Assembly (NCBI GenBank): GCA_036821845.1 | Contig: DAISIT010000029.1 | Location: forward strand, 1 to 33,528 | Source of the DNA: JAEUMD01 sp937950105 | GTDB taxonomy: Bacteria; Pseudomonadota; Alphaproteobacteria; Rhizobiales; Hyphomicrobiaceae | Reading direction: 5' to 3' | DNA length: 33,528 nt | Shown here: piece by piece, positions 16,267 to 24,770 of the stretch | How the letters are laid out: each line of letters opens with the position of its first letter | How positions within the stretch are numbered: the first letter of the stretch is position 1 | Program-made: the position numbers and the translations under genes | Notes under the pieces: model-generated | Told to the model about the DNA's origin: nothing | Database searches by the model: none | Seen by the model: only the letters and a program-made list of their open reading frames with translations

Positions 16267-19200
16267 TTGAACAGCCTGGTGATGTGGATCGGCGGACTTC
16301 TGGCGGCGGTGCTGGCGGCACTGTTCGCGGTGCCCCTGTTCGTCGACTGGAACGGCTATCGCGGCGTCATCGAGGAGGAAGCGTCACGCATCCTCGGCCG
16401 CGACGTGCGCGTCGGCGGCAACATCAACGTCCGTCTGCTTCCGACGCCGTATCTGCGCTTCGAGAAGCTGCGCATCGCCGACATCAGCGAAGGCGCCAGC
16501 GAGCCGCTGTTTCGCGCCGACGCCTTCACGCTGTGGCTTTCGGTGCCGCCGTTGCTCAAGGGCGATCTCGAGGTGCGGCGCATGGCGCTCGAGAAACCGG
16601 TGGTGACCCTCAAGCTCGCGTCCGACGGCGTCGGCAACTGGGCGAGCCTCGGCATCGAGACGCGCCGCCTGCCGTTCGTGCCGCAGAACGTGGCCCTGCA
16701 ATCGGTCGAGATCGGCGGCGGAGCCATCGTGCTGCATCATGCGAGTGCGGGCGAGCTGGCGCGGCTCGACGACATGTCGGGCGAATTCGCGGCCGAGTCG
16801 CTCGCTGGGCCCTACAAGCTGACGGCCGACGCGCGCTGGAACGGCGCCATGCGCGAGCTGCGGTTGGCGACTGGAGCGATGGACGCAGCCGGTACACTGC
16901 GCTTCAAGGGCTCGGCCCGAACCAGGACCGGCGCCGGCGAACGTGCCGGTGTGTCGGCGCAACTCGACGGCGCCGTCGTGGATCTAACCGGGCGGGCGCG
17001 GGTCGAGGGGCAGGTCGCCCTGCAGATGCCGCTTCCCGAACTGCCGGCCGCGACGGTCCATGCGGCGGTCGGTGCTCCTCCGGAGGCATCGCCGGCTGCC
17101 GGGTCGTCGGGCTCGGCACCGATGCCGGCGTCTCGGGCCCCGGCGCCTTCCGGCGATGCCGCGCCGTTGAAGCCGTCCGGTCCGGTCACGCTCGACATCA
17201 AGGGCCGGTTGCTTGCCGACGCGCGCCAGCTGACGGGGGCCGATCTCGTCGCCAGCGTCGACAACGTCGGCCAGCCGCAATTGGCGACGGCGGCGGCGAG
17301 TCTCGCCTGGGGCTCACCACCGCGTCTGGATTTCAGCGCGGCCTCGCGCTGGCTCGATTTCGATCGCCTCGCCCCGTCGAGCGGGCGCGCTTCTCCGGTC
17401 GAAACGCTCGGCGCGATGGCGCGCGGGCTGCTGGCGGCGCTCCCGGCCGGCGCGATCGTACAGGGCAATCTCGGCATCGAGCAGATCACGCTCGGCGGCG
17501 AGGCGGTGAGCGGCCTCGACATTGCCGTGAAGCGCGATGCCGCGGGACCGCTGCGAATCGAGCGCGCCTTCGCGGAGTTGCCGGCAGGCGGCCGCGTGTC
17601 GCTCGACGGCCGGCTCGACCAGGGTGACAGCGCACTCGCTCTCGACGGACGCGTGACGGTTGCCGGACCGAGCCTCGAACGGCTGGCGCGCTGGGCGGCA
17701 CCCGGTACGCTGGCCGGTCAGTTGGCGCCCGATGGCGCCTTCTCGCTCGACACCGCTGTGGGCATTTCCGCAGGCGTCCTGAACTTGAAGGACGCGCGCG
17801 GCAAGCTCAACGGACATGCCTTCACGGCAGCGGCGGCGGTGCCATTGTCAGGCACGGGCTCGCTGTCGATCGCGTTCGATGCGGATGTCATCGAGAGCAA
17901 CTGGTTGTGGAAGGGCGGGCTTGACCGCCGCGGCTTCCTCGCGTGGCTCGACCGGCTGTCGCAACTCGCGTCCGCGACGCCGCCCCAGGGGACCGCGACT
18001 TCGATGCGCGACGTGGCGCTGCGCCTGCGCACAGGACAGCTCCGTGGTCCCGACCGCACGCTCGACGATGTTGCCGCCGAGATCGAGGTGCGCGACGGCG
18101 TGCTGCGGTTCAAGCAACTCGCGCTGCGTTCGGGCGATGCCTTGCGGCTCGATCTCTCCGGCGAGATCACGGCGAGCGCAGTGCCTGCCGCGGCGGGAAC
18201 GGTTGCGGGACCACAGAGGCGCGGCCGGATCGACGGCACCGTCTCGGTCGCCGACACGCCGAGCGTCGCCGCGCTGTTCGGCCTGCTGCAGTTGCCGGAG
18301 AACGATCGCACGCGCCGGCTGGCGACGCTGGCGCCGATCGCGCTCGCCGGGTCCATTACAGCCGCCGAGCGGACGTCATCCGCACTCGACGTCCGTCTCG
18401 ACGGGACACTTGGCGGCGGTCGAGTCACGGTCGCCGCGCTGCTCGACGGCGGCCTCGAAGACTGGATCGGCGCCCCGGCCGAGATCACCATGTCCGCCGA
18501 GAACGCGCCGATCGCCGAGCTGACGGCGCTGCTCACCGGAGCCGCGAAGCCGGCCGAGCCACGCCCGCGCGGCGATGCCAGCCGTATCGCCAGCAACGCT
18601 TCGCTGAAGGCCGTCGGAGCGCCGCGGCAGGGTCTGGTCACCGACGCCGTCGTCAGCGGGCGCGGCGTGCAGATCGCCTACAACGGCCGCACCGTGCTCG
18701 ATGCCGACGCGCGCCCGGCGCTCGAAGGAACGCTCGAGGTGGCCGCCGACCGGCTCGGCGACGTGCTCGCCATCACGGGGCTCGGGCAGGCCGGCAGCGG
18801 TCTCGAACAGGCGGTCACGGGAACGCTCGGTCTCGCCAGCGTTGCGGACGGAAAGTTGCGCCTGTCGCCGAGCGGATTGACGATTGCCGGAGCGCGCGTC
18901 GACGGAGCCCTGCAGGTCGCGCGCGACGACCACGGCAGAGCGCAGATTGCCGGCGAGATCGCCGTCGATCGTGCCAGTGTCGGCGGCCTGCTGAGCGGAC
19001 TCGTCGCGGGCGCACCGCGGCCCCTGCCGGTGACGCCGCCAAGGAGCGTGGCAGCAGCGAAGCCCGCGGACGTGCAAGGGCTCCCCGGCCCCAGTCCGAG
19101 CCCATGGTCGGATCAGCCGTTCGCCAGCGAGGCCTTCGACCGGTTCGACGGCAATGTCACCTTGCGGGTGGCACGGCTGGCGCTGGCTCCGGGGCTGGCT

Positions 19201-20478
19201 GCGGCGGACGCCCGGCTCGCCGTCGAGTTCGCGCGCGGCCGCGTCGTGGCGGGGCTCTCGGAAGCGAAGGCGCTGGGCGGTCGGTTTGCCGGCAACCTGA
19301 CGCTGGAACAAGCGCCGGCCGGCGTGCGTGCAACGGGCAAGCTGGCGGCCGACGGCGTGTTGCTGGCGGACATCGCGCGGGCGGCCTCCAGCGCCTCGGC
19401 GAGCGGCAAGCTGTGGGCCGATGTGACCTTCGCCGGCCAGGCGCTGAGCCCGCGCGCGCTGATCAATGCGTTCGAGGGCAAGGGCCGGATGACCATAGGC
19501 GAGGCCGAGATCGGCGCTCTCGCACCGGAGGCGATCCAGGCCATCGTGACGGCGGCGTTCGCCAAACAGATCGCCACCGACGAGGCCTCGATCCTCGCAG
19601 CGGTGAAGGACAAGCTCGGCAAGGGGCGGATAGCCCTCGGCCCGCGCGAAATCGCCATCGGTATCGACGACGGCGCGGTGAAGCTCGATCGGTTCGAACT
19701 GCGGAGTGGTGGCGGTCGCGTCGAGGGAATCTTGACGGTCGATCTGGCCACCTTCGACGCAGAGGCCGAGTGGCGCACTGTTGCCCGCAACGAGGAACAG
19801 GGACGCGCCGACTGGCCGCGCATCAGCGTGTTCCACGTCGGCCCGCTCGCCGAGTTCGCCACAGTCGAGCCGCGCGTCGTGCTCGGCGGTTTCGAGCGCG
19901 AACTGAGCGTGCGGCGCATGGAGCGCGAGGTCGAGGAACTGGAACGCATCCGCAAGGAGGACGAGGAGCGCGCGCGTCAGGAGCGGGAGCGCCAGCGCGC
20001 CGCCGAGGCGGAGCGCAAGCGAGCGGCAGAGGCTGAACGCCAGCGCCTGATCGAACTGGATCGGCAACGCCGCATCGAGCAGCAACAGCAGCGCGAGGCG
20101 CCGGCCGGCCAGTCCAGCCTGCAGCCGACGCACAACCGGCCGCCGCCAGCAGCGGGAACGCCAACAGGGGCTGCGTCCGAACCCGTCGGTGGCGCCGTGG
20201 TGCCGGATGCGCAACAGACCGGCCAGCAGGGTGGAACGCCGCCGGGCGCTGGCGACGGGCCGTCCTCACCGGCAGGCACCTGGACACCTTCGACGACGAC
20301 GGCCGGATCGCCGGCTGATCCAGCCTCGCCCCCGATGCCGAACGCGCAGGGCACGACCGCCCCGCCCGTGACGACCGACGATCCGGTCGTGCCACGACCG
20401 CGCGCCGCCGCTCGTCCGCGGCGCGAGCCTTCGGCATCCGATACACTGCTGAAGTCGTTCAGTCCGTCGGCGAATTGA
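16267..20478 (+). CDS. AsmA-family envelope protein with charged coil and Pro-rich tail
   Basis: 1403 residues. TTG 16267 is chosen because GGAGG lies eight bases upstream; GTG 16261 is too close and ATG 16282 would cut into the membrane anchor. Residues about 4-24 are an N-terminal membrane anchor, then FVDWNGYRGVIEEEASRILG and VRVGGNINVRLLPTPYLRF, the AsmA hallmark. A very long beta-rich body follows, ending with the AsmA C-terminal pattern (LINAFEGKGRMTIGEAEIG, LRSGGGRVEGILTVDL). Residues about 1218-1278 are a Glu/Arg/Gln-rich coiled coil, and the last 120 are Pro/Ala/Gly/Thr-rich. AsmA-type proteins act in the periplasm, and large relatives are proposed to carry phospholipid between membranes. 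Role here inferred from family only. Confidence 0.88.
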   Translation: MNSLVMWIGGLLAAVLAALFAVPLFVDWNGYRGVIEEEASRILGRDVRVGGNINVRLLPTPYLRFEKLRIADISEGASEPLFRADAFTLWLSVPPLLKGDLEVRRMALEKPVVTLKLASDGVGNWASLGIETRRLPFVPQNVALQSVEIGGGAIVLHHASAGELARLDDMSGEFAAESLAGPYKLTADARWNGAMRELRLATGAMDAAGTLRFKGSARTRTGAGERAGVSAQLDGAVVDLTGRARVEGQVALQMPLPELPAATVHAAVGAPPEASPAAGSSGSAPMPASRAPAPSGDAAPLKPSGPVTLDIKGRLLADARQLTGADLVASVDNVGQPQLATAAASLAWGSPPRLDFSAASRWLDFDRLAPSSGRASPVETLGAMARGLLAALPAGAIVQGNLGIEQITLGGEAVSGLDIAVKRDAAGPLRIERAFAELPAGGRVSLDGRLDQGDSALALDGRVTVAGPSLERLARWAAPGTLAGQLAPDGAFSLDTAVGISAGVLNLKDARGKLNGHAFTAAAAVPLSGTGSLSIAFDADVIESNWLWKGGLDRRGFLAWLDRLSQLASATPPQGTATSMRDVALRLRTGQLRGPDRTLDDVAAEIEVRDGVLRFKQLALRSGDALRLDLSGEITASAVPAAAGTVAGPQRRGRIDGTVSVADTPSVAALFGLLQLPENDRTRRLATLAPIALAGSITAAERTSSALDVRLDGTLGGGRVTVAALLDGGLEDWIGAPAEITMSAENAPIAELTALLTGAAKPAEPRPRGDASRIASNASLKAVGAPRQGLVTDAVVSGRGVQIAYNGRTVLDADARPALEGTLEVAADRLGDVLAITGLGQAGSGLEQAVTGTLGLASVADGKLRLSPSGLTIAGARVDGALQVARDDHGRAQIAGEIAVDRASVGGLLSGLVAGAPRPLPVTPPRSVAAAKPADVQGLPGPSPSPWSDQPFASEAFDRFDGNVTLRVARLALAPGLAAADARLAVEFARGRVVAGLSEAKALGGRFAGNLTLEQAPAGVRATGKLAADGVLLADIARAASSASASGKLWADVTFAGQALSPRALINAFEGKGRMTIGEAEIGALAPEAIQAIVTAAFAKQIATDEASILAAVKDKLGKGRIALGPREIAIGIDDGAVKLDRFELRSGGGRVEGILTVDLATFDAEAEWRTVARNEEQGRADWPRISVFHVGPLAEFATVEPRVVLGGFERELSVRRMEREVEELERIRKEDEERARQERERQRAAEAERKRAAEAERQRLIELDRQRRIEQQQQREAPAGQSSLQPTHNRPPPAAGTPTGAASEPVGGAVVPDAQQTGQQGGTPPGAGDGPSSPAGTWTPSTTTAGSPADPASPPMPNAQGTTAPPVTTDDPVVPRPRAAARPRREPSASDTLLKSFSPSAN

Positions 20479-20495
20479 GGCGGGTGCAGCGGCGA

Positions 20496-20735
20496 TCAGC
20501 CGATGTGGCCGGGCACGGATGGACGACGACGAAACCAAGCCAGCACGTAGAGGCGCACGGCCGTCGACAACCCCGTATCGTCGACACGGCTGGCGTCGAT
20601 CTCGCCGACCAGTACGCCGAGACTGATGCCGCGCTCCAGCGCGATCTCGCGCAAGGCGTCCCAGAACTCGGCTTCGAGCGAGATCGAGGTCCGGTGCCCT
20701 TTGATCGAGAACGAGTGTTTGGTCGGACGCGCCAT
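20496..20735 (-). CDS. Ribbon-helix-helix domain protein
   Basis: 79 residues from ATG 20735-20733. It reads KHSFSIKGHRTSISLEAEFWDALREIALERG and then ISLGVLVGEIDASR, the pattern of the RHH_4 family (PF13467): a short beta strand that would pair in a dimer and contact DNA, followed by two helices. The gene starts 11 bases after the DUF4169 stop, so the two are translationally linked; this pairing is common in alphaproteobacteria. It may be a small DNA-binding regulator. Its end converges with the AsmA gene at 18 bases. An upstream in-frame ATG at 20813 would overlap DUF4169 and is rejected. Confidence 0.88.
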   Translation of the reverse strand: MARPTKHSFSIKGHRTSISLEAEFWDALREIALERGISLGVLVGEIDASRVDDTGLSTAVRLYVLAWFRRRPSVPGHIG

Positions 20736-20746
20736 CGGATGCCGGC

Positions 20747-21016
20747 TCAACCTACGCGCGTCGGATGGCTTGGTGCGGCGTCGGCCTCCGGCGGCTCGGG
20801 TGCGGCGTCGCACGCGGTTGCGGGCGAGGCCGTCGACACGGGCGAAAGCCGCAAGCCTTCGTGTGCCGCTAGGCTGCGTTCCTTCTCGGCGGCGGACATC
20901 GTGCGCTCGGTTTTGCTACGGCCGAAGAGAACGCGGTTCTCGGCGGCGCGCTGTTCCTTCTCGGCTCTCGCCTTGGCCTTGCGCGCGCGGCGCAGGTTGA
21001 CGATGTCGGCGCTCAT
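20747..21016 (-). CDS. DUF4169 family protein
   Basis: 89 residues from ATG 21016-21014 with GAGGAAA a few bases upstream. The start MSADIVNLRRARKAKARAEK and the following ENRVLFGRSKTERTMSAAEK match the DUF4169 pattern, a very basic helical N-terminus of unknown function. The C-terminal third is Ala/Pro-rich and longer than usual for the family. It is the first gene of a two-gene unit with the RHH protein. An ATG at 21082 in the same frame lacks support. Confidence 0.88.
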   Translation of the reverse strand: MSADIVNLRRARKAKARAEKEQRAAENRVLFGRSKTERTMSAAEKERSLAAHEGLRLSPVSTASPATACDAAPEPPEADAAPSHPTRVG

Positions 21017-21337
21017 CGCGGTTTCCTCGGAACTCTTTGCAGCGGCGCCGGTTGTCGGCGGGAGATCTCGTGGGGGCCGCAACGCATTTTTTTTCCGCGA
21101 CCGGCCTGATCAGCATATCGTCGAATCGTGGGGCTGGTGCTAGCGTTACCTGATCCGGACTTCGTCGTGGGAGATCGTTGGCTCATTTGCCGTCCCGTTC
21201 ATCGGACGCTGTGAGCACATGCAGCAACGATTTCTGAGGCGGCGGCACCGGCGTAGCAACACTCTCGTAATTCGTCGTGGTTTAGCCTTCGTAATCGCCC
21301 GTTCGACAACGGGAACGCCCGGACCGGAGACCGCCGC
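21017..21337. other. Divergent intergenic region, 321 bases
   Basis: No gene is supported. It holds the ribosome binding site for DUF4169 and a run of eight T at about 21088-21095. GGAAC-N17-GTT at 21029-21053 resembles the general stress (EcfG) promoter, but it is 285 bases from the next start and may be chance. Confidence 0.4.
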
Positions 21338-21625
21338 ATGCACCGCCGCTACCGTTTCGCCCCCGCGCTCGCCACCGCCGCCCTCGGCCTCGCCGCTCTC
21401 GCCGGTACTGCCGGCGATGCAGCCGCCGTGTCGCTGTCGGTACAGCGCGCCTGCATGGGCGACTATCTCTCGCACTGCAGCCAGCACGCCATCGGCAGCT
21501 CGGCCGTGCGCAGCTGCATGTCCAAGGCCGGTCCGAAGCTGTCGGGGCGCTGCGTCAGCGCGCTGATGGCGGCCGGCGAGGTTTCAAAGGCCGAGGTGCA
21601 GCGCCGCCGCGCCGCTTCGCAGTAA
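21338..21625 (+). CDS. Small exported protein with a Cys-rich repeat (paralogue 2)
   Basis: 95 residues from ATG 21338 (GGAG eight bases upstream). Residues 1-30 are a signal peptide. The mature part repeats the paralogue at 13963: ACMGDYLSHCSQH, then SCMSKAGPKLSGRCVSALM, then AAGEVSKAEVQRRRAASQ. All four Cys keep their spacing, and the tail is nearly the same. It resembles the PF00839 cysteine-rich repeat and is likely a disulfide-bonded periplasmic protein of unknown function. Its last 71 bases overlap, on the opposite strand, the end of the cysteine hydrolase frame. Confidence 0.83.
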   Translation: MHRRYRFAPALATAALGLAALAGTAGDAAAVSLSVQRACMGDYLSHCSQHAIGSSAVRSCMSKAGPKLSGRCVSALMAAGEVSKAEVQRRRAASQ

Positions 21626-22301
21626 TCGCTGCCCCCGCGCGCGGACGCGCCGCGCGCGCCACATCCCCGAGATCGGCGATCCAGCCGAACAGATGGCCCT
21701 CGCCTGCGATGATGGCGAGGGCCGCTTCGTGAAGCGCGGGCTCCGACGCCGCGCAGCAGTCCGCAACCGTCAGGCACCAGTAGCCGCGATCGACCGCATC
21801 GCGCAGCGTGGAATGCACGCAGCATTGTGTGGTGACGCCGCACATCAGCAGATGATCGATGCCCGACGCGCGCAGCACGTTGTCGAGGCCGCTGGCATAG
21901 AAGGCGCTGAAGCCCGCCTTGTCGATCACGGTCTCGCCCGGTGCGGGCTGCATCTCGTCGAGGAAATCATGGCTCGGCTCGCCGCGGATCAGCGAGCGGC
22001 CGAGATCGCCTTCGTAGCCGACATAATCGAGCGTCGCGCGATAGGCCGAGACGTCCGACAGGTCGGGCGCGTAGCCCTCGCGCGTGTGGATGACGCGCAT
22101 GCCCGCTTTTCGCGCGACCGTGACGAGGCGCGCGACGCGCGGCACGATCTCCAGCATCGGATTGAGATCGTCTTCGGAGGTCGCGAAGAACTCCCGCTGC
22201 ATGTCGATGACCAGCAGCGCAGTACGAGTCGGCTCGCACGTGAAGGTACGCTCGTGGTGGCACGCGATCGTCAAAGAGGGTACGGCGGCGTGGCGCGGCA
22301 T
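21555..22301 (-). CDS. Cysteine hydrolase, isochorismatase-like amidase family
   Basis: 248 residues from ATG 22301-22299. The catalytic triad of the family is present: Asp in ALLVIDMQREFF, Lys in ETVIDKAGFSAF, and Cys in LLMCGVTTQCCVHST, with the cis-peptide loop GVTT before it. HTREGYAPDLSD, SLIRGEPSHDFL and ADCCAASEPALHEAAL match the branch that contains biuret and ureidoacrylate hydrolases, so an amide-bond hydrolysis in nitrogen scavenging is plausible, but the substrate cannot be read. No good ribosome binding site is seen before the ATG. The last 34 residues are Arg/Ala/Pro-rich and run into the Cys-rich gene on the other strand. They look like a read-on tail rather than part of the fold. 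Confidence 0.87.
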   Translation of the reverse strand: MPRHAAVPSLTIACHHERTFTCEPTRTALLVIDMQREFFATSEDDLNPMLEIVPRVARLVTVARKAGMRVIHTREGYAPDLSDVSAYRATLDYVGYEGDLGRSLIRGEPSHDFLDEMQPAPGETVIDKAGFSAFYASGLDNVLRASGIDHLLMCGVTTQCCVHSTLRDAVDRGYWCLTVADCCAASEPALHEAALAIIAGEGHLFGWIADLGDVARAARPRAGAAITAKRRGGAAPRPLKPRRPPSAR

Positions 22302-22722
22302 GCGTGGCTCGGTGGCTGTTGAAGCTGTGCGTCGCGCCGATCGGCGCCTTCAGACATGGCTCACTCGTAGCATAGCGCCGGCCCGGAACGGCGCGGGGGC
22401 GAGCGCCGCTGCACTGCAAAAATCAACGAAGCTCGAAATTCGCGAGCATTTCAGGCAAAGCGGCGTGCGGAGGGTGTCGCACTGAAAGCAATTGCGAAAT
22501 ATCCGACCTCGCAAATCGACTAAAAATTATTGTTTTGCAAGCACTTAGAGAATTGTCGCATTCGAATATCCCGGGTTACGCTGAGCCGAAAGTGAGGCCA
22601 GCCTGTCCAAAATGGCGTGGGCCGTCCAACGAGACGGCGCTTCCTCCCGGCTGAACGGGAGCGGCACCTCGCACTGTCCCTGCGCCGGCAGCAACTATCA
22701 ATCAATCGCGAGGAAGCAGCCC
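22302..22722. other. 421-base regulatory region upstream of the flavoprotein gene
   Basis: No gene is supported. The part from about 22485 to 22580 is clearly AT-richer than its surroundings and probably holds the promoter. An inverted repeat lies at 22492-22514. GAGGAAG at 22710-22716 is the ribosome binding site of the following gene. Confidence 0.45.
22492..22514. promoter_or_regulatory. Inverted repeat, possible operator
   Basis: TTGCGA at 22492-22497 and TCGCAA at 22509-22514 are perfect inverted copies with 11 bases between them. They lie in an AT-rich stretch about 210 bases before the flavoprotein start. The spacing, about two helical turns between centres, suits a dimeric regulator. 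No regulator is identified. Confidence 0.3.
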
Positions 22723-24678
22723 ATGGCCGAGTCACAGACGGGAACGGTGAAGCGCACCTATCGCCGTTTCAAGGACGGCGAGACGCCAAACGACTGGAGC
22801 AGCCTGCAGGATCGCATTTTCCAGGCGGACCGAAGCTACAAGTGCCCGACTTACGTGCATCGCACGCCGCCCTGCCAGGGGAGCTGCCCGTCCGGACACG
22901 ACGTGCGCGGCTGGCTGTCGATAGCGCGCGGGCTCGACAAGCCGCCGGTCAAGGACATGCCGTGGCAGGAATATGCCTTCAACCGCATGGTCGAATCCAA
23001 TCCGTTTCCGGCCATCATGGGCCGCGTGTGCCCGGCGCCGTGCCAGGACGGCTGCAACCGCAACGAGGTCGACGATTTCGTCGGCATCAACTCGATCGAG
23101 CACTATGTCGGTGAGTGGGCGATCGCGCACAAATTGAAGCTTCCGGCCGCCGGCCCGCCGACCGGCAAGAAGGTGGCAGTCGTCGGCTCCGGTCCTGCCG
23201 GTCTCGCCGCCGCCTACTTCCTGCGTCGCAAGGGCCACGCGGTGGCGATCTTCGAAATGCGCTCGCAGCTCGGCGGCATGATGCGCTACGGCATCCCGGG
23301 CTATCGCACGCCGCGCGATGTCCTCGATGCCGAGATCCAGCGCATCCTCGATCTCGGCGTCGCAGTGGTGACGGGCAAGCGCGTCGGAACGGACATCCCG
23401 CTGGCCGAACTGGAGAGTGAGTTCGACGCCGTGTTCATGGCGATCGGCGCCCAGTCCGGCTCGCCGCTGACCATCCCCAATGCCGACAAGGTCCCCAACT
23501 GCATCAGCGGCATCGCCTTCCTGACGGCCTTCAACGACGGACGCCTGAAGCACTCGGCCGCGCGCGTGCTGGTGATCGGCGGCGGCGATACCGCGATGGA
23601 CGTCGCGGCGGTGGCGCGCCGTCTCGGCCATATCACCCATAAACACGAGAGCGATCGCCCCGAATACGTGGTGCTGGGCCAGACCGCGCACGACGTCGCC
23701 TCGATCGCCAAGCGACAGGGCGCCGACGTGACGGTCGTCTATCGTCGCCCGATCGAAAAAATGCCGGCGGCCAAGCAGGAGATCGAGCACGTCATGCAGG
23801 AGGGCGTCGAGATCCGCGGCTCGCTGGTGCCGCTCGAGGTCGTGCTCGGAGAGGACGGACGGGCGAAGGCGCTGCGCGTCGTCAAGGTCGAGTGGACCGG
23901 CAACAAGATGGTCGAGCTGCCGGACAGCGTGCACGACATCGAGTGCGATCTGATCGTCGCCGCGATCGGTCAGGCCGGTGACTTCAACGGCATGGAGGCG
24001 CTCAACAACAACAAGGGGTTGATGAAGGTCGATCAGCTGTACCGCTTCCCCGGCAAGCCGGGCATTTTCGTCGGCGGCGACATCATCAAGCCACATCTGC
24101 TGACGACCGCCATCGGGCACGCCGCCATCGCTGCAGAGAGTATAGATCATTACGTTTCGGGCGAGCCGATCGACAAACGCCCGAAGGTCGACGTGCATCA
24201 CTTCCGGCTGCTCGACGAACTGCAGCAGCGGGGCCTCGCGCCGGCAACGGCCGAGGAACCGGTGGTCGTCGGCACCGACAGCTCGAACGTGGCGATCCAC
24301 AATTTCGAGGATCGCTCAGCCTCGCAGATCATCCCGCACGACATGCTGTTCCTCGGCCACTTCGGCATCGAGCCGCGCCGGATTCGCGGTGAGAAGCATA
24401 TCGGCGAGAGCGACGTGCTCGGCAACTTCGAAGAGCGGTTGCAGGCGCTGGCCGAGAAGGAAGCCGCCGACGAGGCCAAACGCTGCATGAGCTGCGGCAT
24501 GTGCTTCGAGTGCGACAACTGCGTGGTGTTCTGCCCGCAGACGGCGGTGGAGCGCGTGCCGAAGAAGGAGCGCGCGATCGGCCGCTACGTGACGACGGTG
24601 TACGCGAAGTGCATCGGCTGCCACATCTGCGCCGACGTCTGCCCGTCGGGCTACATCCAGATGGGCCTCGGCGAATAG
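22723..24678 (+). CDS. DsrL/GltD-type NAD(P)H oxidoreductase, iron-sulfur flavoprotein
   Basis: 651 residues from ATG 22723, with GAGGAAG seven bases upstream. Three parts are visible. Residues 41-111 carry Cys 41, 51, 55, 103, 107 and 111 (CPTYVHRTPPCQGSC; RVCPAPCQDGC), the N-terminal iron-sulfur domain of glutamate synthase small subunits. Residues 150-540 hold two nucleotide folds: FAD (VAVVGSGPAGLAAAYFLRRK) and NAD(P)H (VLVIGGGDTAMDVAAVARR). The C-terminus holds ten Cys (CMSCGMCFECDNCVVFC near 588-604 and CIGCHICADVC near 630-640), a ferredoxin-like domain absent from GltD but present in DsrL, which couples NAD(H) to dissimilatory sulfite reductase. Length and the ending MGLGE also fit DsrL. 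No dsr genes are in view, so the partner is unknown. Confidence 0.88.
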   Translation: MAESQTGTVKRTYRRFKDGETPNDWSSLQDRIFQADRSYKCPTYVHRTPPCQGSCPSGHDVRGWLSIARGLDKPPVKDMPWQEYAFNRMVESNPFPAIMGRVCPAPCQDGCNRNEVDDFVGINSIEHYVGEWAIAHKLKLPAAGPPTGKKVAVVGSGPAGLAAAYFLRRKGHAVAIFEMRSQLGGMMRYGIPGYRTPRDVLDAEIQRILDLGVAVVTGKRVGTDIPLAELESEFDAVFMAIGAQSGSPLTIPNADKVPNCISGIAFLTAFNDGRLKHSAARVLVIGGGDTAMDVAAVARRLGHITHKHESDRPEYVVLGQTAHDVASIAKRQGADVTVVYRRPIEKMPAAKQEIEHVMQEGVEIRGSLVPLEVVLGEDGRAKALRVVKVEWTGNKMVELPDSVHDIECDLIVAAIGQAGDFNGMEALNNNKGLMKVDQLYRFPGKPGIFVGGDIIKPHLLTTAIGHAAIAAESIDHYVSGEPIDKRPKVDVHHFRLLDELQQRGLAPATAEEPVVVGTDSSNVAIHNFEDRSASQIIPHDMLFLGHFGIEPRRIRGEKHIGESDVLGNFEERLQALAEKEAADEAKRCMSCGMCFECDNCVVFCPQTAVERVPKKERAIGRYVTTVYAKCIGCHICADVCPSGYIQMGLGE

Positions 24679-24698
24679 GTGTGCTCGACGACGAGTGT

Positions 24699-24738
24699 CG
24701 AAGATACCCGGCGCGATCCGGCGCCGGGCATCTTCGTT
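24699..24738. terminator. Long hairpin between converging genes, likely terminator
   Basis: CGAAGATACCCGGCGC pairs with GCGCCGGGCATCTTCG across a 6-base loop: 16 positions with one mismatch. The T tract after it is short. It lies between the ends of the flavoprotein and the caspase-like gene and may act in both directions. Confidence 0.6.
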
Positions 24739-24770
24739 CCGGTCTCGGCGATGCGGCGCATCCGCAAGTG

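Noticed and set aside
21029..21053. GGAAC-N17-GTT resembling a general stress (EcfG) promoter
   Set aside because: It overlaps the leader of the opposite-strand DUF4169 gene and is 285 bases from the nearest start; short motifs like this occur by chance.
10516..24678. A complete sulfur-oxidation locus linking the sulfur-globule-like protein and the DsrL-like enzyme
   Set aside because: They are 12 kb apart with unrelated housekeeping genes between them, and no dsrAB, dsrC, sox or shdr gene is present in the window.
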